Assembly (NCBI GenBank): GCA_003161195.1 | Contig: PMOV01000078.1 | Coordinates: forward strand, 41,087 to 49,666 | From: Acidobacteriota bacterium | Lineage (GTDB): Bacteria; Acidobacteriota; Terriglobia; Acidiferrales; UBA7541 | Length of the DNA stretch: 8,580 nt | Direction of reading: 5' to 3' | Part shown: positions 7,037 to 8,580 of the stretch, one piece after another | How positions within the stretch are numbered: position 1 is the first letter of the stretch | How the letters are laid out: every line of letters starts with the position of its first letter | Notes under the pieces: generated by a model | Database searches by the model: none | What the model was told of the DNA's origin: nothing | The model's input: the letters and a program-made list of their open reading frames with translations, nothing else | Position numbers and translations under genes: made by a program

Positions 7037-7588
7037 ATGTGGGGTAACACGAAAAAGCCGGATACGCCGCCAGTTGCGCAGCCGGAGCCAAAAAATTTAC
7101 CGATGAATCAGCCGCCGAAGTCCGCTCCGGCGTCTTGGGAGGAAACGAACGCCATGAGTACAGATGCAATGCGACCATTAGGGGCAGCGACGAGCGGCCA
7201 GACCGCGCGACTCGGCGCCAGCCTGCACGTGAAAGGCGAAATCTCCGGCAATGAAGATTTGCTGGTCGATGGCTCGGTCGAAGGACTGATCCAGCTCGAC
7301 GACCGCAAGCTCACCATCGGGGCCACTGCGAAAGTCACTGCCGATATCATCGCCCGCGAAGTCGTGGTGTTCGGGACGGTGAAGGGCAATCTGCGCGCCA
7401 AGGACCGGATCGAGATCAAGAAGGATGGTTCGGTGAACGGCGACCTGACCACCGCGCGCATCATGATCGAAGACGGCGCCTACTTCAAGGGTTCCATCGA
7501 GATCGACAAGAGCGCTGAGAAGGAAACCTCCAACGCCTTCGCGCGCAGCAATGCCACGCCGGCCGCCGCCACCACCAAGACCATTTAA
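7037..7588 (+). CDS. Bactofilin, polymer-forming cytoskeletal protein
   Basis: A 183-residue bactofilin (DUF583/PF04519). Members polymerise without nucleotide into filaments, usually at the inner face of the membrane, and organise cell-wall synthesis, shape or polar structures. Residues 1-57 are a Pro/Ala/Lys-rich disordered head starting MWGNTKKPD. Residues 58-156 are the right-handed beta-helix core with its regular hydrophobic ladder and Gly turns (ASLHVKGEISG, LLVDGSVEGLIQL, KLTIGATAKVTADI, VVFGTVKGNLRA, IEIKKDGSVNGDL, ARIMIEDGAYFKGSIEI). Residues 157-183 are a polar Ala/Thr tail. Length and three-part layout are normal for the family. There is no transmembrane segment. The gene stands alone, divergent from the porin, and ends at a strong terminator, so it is probably monocistronic. 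No M23 peptidase neighbour, a common bactofilin partner, is present in the window. Confidence 0.95.
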   Translation: MWGNTKKPDTPPVAQPEPKNLPMNQPPKSAPASWEETNAMSTDAMRPLGAATSGQTARLGASLHVKGEISGNEDLLVDGSVEGLIQLDDRKLTIGATAKVTADIIAREVVVFGTVKGNLRAKDRIEIKKDGSVNGDLTTARIMIEDGAYFKGSIEIDKSAEKETSNAFARSNATPAAATTKTI

Positions 7589-7620
7589 CGTTACTTACAG
7601 CAAGATTGTTCGGAACGAAC

Positions 7621-7654
7621 ACGGCGCGGACGACCCCCGCGCCGTTTGCTTTTT
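7621..7654 (+). terminator. Intrinsic terminator after the bactofilin gene
   Basis: A perfect 9-bp GC-rich stem (ACGGCGCGG at 7621-7629, CCGCGCCGT at 7637-7645) with a 7-base loop is followed by TTGCTTTTT. It starts 32 bases after the bactofilin stop and separates that gene from the tRNA. Confidence 0.8.
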
Positions 7655-7764
7655 CCATGCCGACACCCGGCCTAAAAATCGGCTCCGAGAATCGGCGAAA
7701 CCGCCGGTTCCAACGAATCGTGCCGCAGGAGTACTCCGTGGTCTCTTATGCAGCTCGCGGAGCG

Positions 7765-7773
7765 TGCTAAACT
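7765..7773 (+). promoter_or_regulatory. Weak candidate extended -10 for the tRNA gene
   Basis: TG-C-TAAACT (four of six matches, extended -10 form) lies just before the tRNA and is followed by a GC-rich stretch, as is common at stringently controlled stable-RNA promoters. No good -35 is seen. Transcription would begin almost at the mature 5' end, which weakens the call. Confidence 0.25.
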
Positions 7774-7779
7774 CGCTGC

Positions 7780-7853
7780 GGGCCCGTAGCTCAACTGGAT
7801 AGAGCATTTGCCTTCGAAGCAAAGGGTTGGGGGTTCGAGCCCCTCCGGGCCCA
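7780..7853 (+). tRNA. tRNA-Arg, anticodon UCG (reads CGA)
   Basis: The full cloverleaf can be folded by eye. Acceptor GGGCCCG (7780-7786) pairs with CGGGCCC (7846-7852), and the discriminator is A7853. The D stem is GCTC/GAGC. The anticodon stem is TTTGC/GCAAA around the loop CTTCGAA, whose bases 34-36 are TCG at 7814-7816. The variable loop has 5 bases. The T stem GGGGG/CCCTC has one G-T pair and the T loop is TTCGAGC. All stems are complete. The 3' CCA is not encoded (CTA follows the discriminator), so it must be added after transcription. The gene stands alone, with no other tRNA next to it. Confidence 0.97.
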
Positions 7854-7931
7854 CTAAAATCCCTTTAATAATGGCATTTAGCCGTCCACTACGCAGGGTC
7901 GTGTCCAGTATTGCCTCGGTTTCACCTTGGA

Positions 7932-8001
7932 ATTCCCCGTCCGGCGCGTGCAAGTTGCGTGGGGCGAAAGGATTCGTTCGCCGAACGCAACACGGGGGAA
8001 T
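7932..8001 (+). other. Nested inverted repeats, possible structured RNA or terminator
   Basis: Three pairings nest in one 70-base stretch. ATTCCCCGT (7932-7940) pairs with ACGGGGGAAT (7992-8001) with one bulged G; GTTGCG (7954-7959) pairs with CGCAAC (7986-7991); GGCGAA (7963-7968) pairs with TTCGCC (7977-7982) around an 8-base loop. The 3' arms of the outer two stems are contiguous; the 5' side carries a 13-base bulge. Only a short GTTTTG follows, at 8011-8016, so it is a poor intrinsic terminator. It lies between the tRNA and the DUF1579-like gene. The rest of 7854-8105 shows no gene. Confidence 0.35.
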
Positions 8002-8092
8002 AACACCTTCGTTTTGAACTGGCCGATGATGCAGATCGTAGCGCCGAATACATCGTCCCCGCCGTCACTGTGTTAGCATCCGTGCCACTCGG

Positions 8093-8100
8093 AAAGGAGA
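8093..8100 (+). promoter_or_regulatory. Ribosome binding site of the DUF1579-like gene
   Basis: AAAGGAGA, a strong Shine-Dalgarno match, is 5 bases before GTG 8106 and fixes that start. A weak extended -10 (TG-T-TAGCAT, 8071-8079) lies upstream without a clear -35. Confidence 0.65.
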
Positions 8101-8105
8101 TTCCA

Positions 8106-8580
8106 GTGAGTGGCCCCCAAAAGTTGGTCTCATTTGTGTTGATGTGCGCTTCGAGCGTAATCATGGCCGGCGCTCAGTCTCAGACAATGCCGGGCCCGGA
8201 AGTGCTGAAGCTGGCGGTAATGGTCGGCAGGTTCACAGTCGAAGACGAAGTGAAGGCCGGGGCCATGGGGCCGAACTCGCCAGCGATGAAATTCCGTGGC
8301 ACGGACGATTGCAGATGGACGGCAGGCGGCTTCGCCGTGATCTGCGAGGCAGCACTGTATAGACCGGGCACGAGGAAATACTCGGAGACTTCCTTCATCT
8401 GCTACGATCCGACTTCCCAGACATACCAATACCACGCAGTGGACAGTTCAGGAGCAATAGAAAGTAAGACTGGTACGGTGAACGGCGACGTGTGGACCTG
8501 GCTTGGGGAGAGCATTTTTGCCGGGAAGCTGTATCACACCCGGTACATCATGAAGTTTCTTTCAGCGGACTCCTATGAAT
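8106..8580 (+). CDS. Secreted DUF1579-like protein, 3'-truncated by the window edge
   Basis: The frame from GTG 8106 stays open for 158 codons to the end of the window. Residues 1 to about 24 look like a signal peptide (Lys6, the hydrophobic stretch LVSFVLMCASSVIMA, then AGAQS), so the protein is probably periplasmic or exported. The rest follows the DUF1579 pattern: an opening LKLAVMVGRFTVEDEV; a GTDDCRW block followed by GGFAVICEA; SFICYDPTSQTYQYHAVDSSG; and GTVNGDVWTWLGES. These alternating strands suggest a small lipocalin-like beta-barrel. The family has no firm biochemical role; it is common in acidobacteria and planctomycetes, and ligand binding is only inferred from the fold. Two Cys in CRW and VIC positions are typical of this branch. 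A strong ribosome binding site supports the start. Only the C-terminal end appears to be missing. Confidence 0.82.
   Translation, partial: MSGPQKLVSFVLMCASSVIMAGAQSQTMPGPEVLKLAVMVGRFTVEDEVKAGAMGPNSPAMKFRGTDDCRWTAGGFAVICEAALYRPGTRKYSETSFICYDPTSQTYQYHAVDSSGAIESKTGTVNGDVWTWLGESIFAGKLYHTRYIMKFLSADSYE

Noticed and set aside
7780..7853. tRNA-Arg as an integration site (att) for a mobile element
   Set aside because: No integrase gene and no second copy of the tRNA 3' end are present in the window.
7672..7953. A 93-codon minus-strand frame containing VGPEGLEPPTLCFEG
   Set aside because: It is the antisense translation of the same tRNA. This string is a familiar spurious annotation and the rest has no protein character.
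7808..8017. A 69-codon plus-strand frame beginning MPSKQRVGGSSPSGP
   Set aside because: It reads through the 3' half of the tRNA-Arg gene; this peptide is a well-known artefact of translating tRNA genes.

Overview
The window looks like chromosomal DNA from a GC-rich, Gram-negative (diderm) bacterium, most probably an acidobacterium. Pointers to this are a BBP2-type outer-membrane porin, a short bactofilin that starts with Met-Trp, an exported DUF1579 protein, a full-length-type pyruvate carboxylase, frequent GTG starts and good GGAGG ribosome binding sites. The lineage is inferred from gene style only. I see no insertion sequence, phage gene, CRISPR array or other mobile-element hallmark.

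Layout. Bases 1-3204 (+) carry the 3' nine-tenths of a pyruvate carboxylase gene that enters from the left edge; only about the first 80 residues are missing. Its stop overlaps by 4 bp (GTGA) the GTG start of an esterase-family alpha/beta hydrolase (3201-3971, +), so the two are probably translationally coupled. After a 44-bp gap holding a perfect TATAAT and a good ribosome binding site lies an orphan ATP-grasp ligase-like enzyme (4016-5221, +). It converges, across 23 bp, with a porin gene on the minus strand (5245 to about 6714). A 322-bp divergent intergenic region with several small dyads separates the porin from a bactofilin gene (7037-7588, +), which ends in a clear intrinsic terminator. 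Next come a tRNA-Arg(UCG) gene (7780-7853, +), a 252-bp spacer with nested inverted repeats (7932-8001), and the 5' part of a secreted DUF1579-like gene (8106 to beyond 8580, +) that runs off the right edge.

How the genes relate. Pyruvate carboxylase is anaplerotic (pyruvate to oxaloacetate). The coupled hydrolase may be a house-keeping ester or thioester hydrolase of unknown substrate. The ATP-grasp protein has the fold of carboxylate-amine/thiol ligases, but no partner gene here defines its substrate. The porin, bactofilin and DUF1579 protein concern the cell envelope, cell shape and periplasm, and do not form one operon. I find no convincing new multi-gene system. The items most worth a second look are the orphan ATP-grasp enzyme with its altered metal-site motif, the nested inverted repeat after the tRNA, and start-codon questions at the porin and bactofilin genes.
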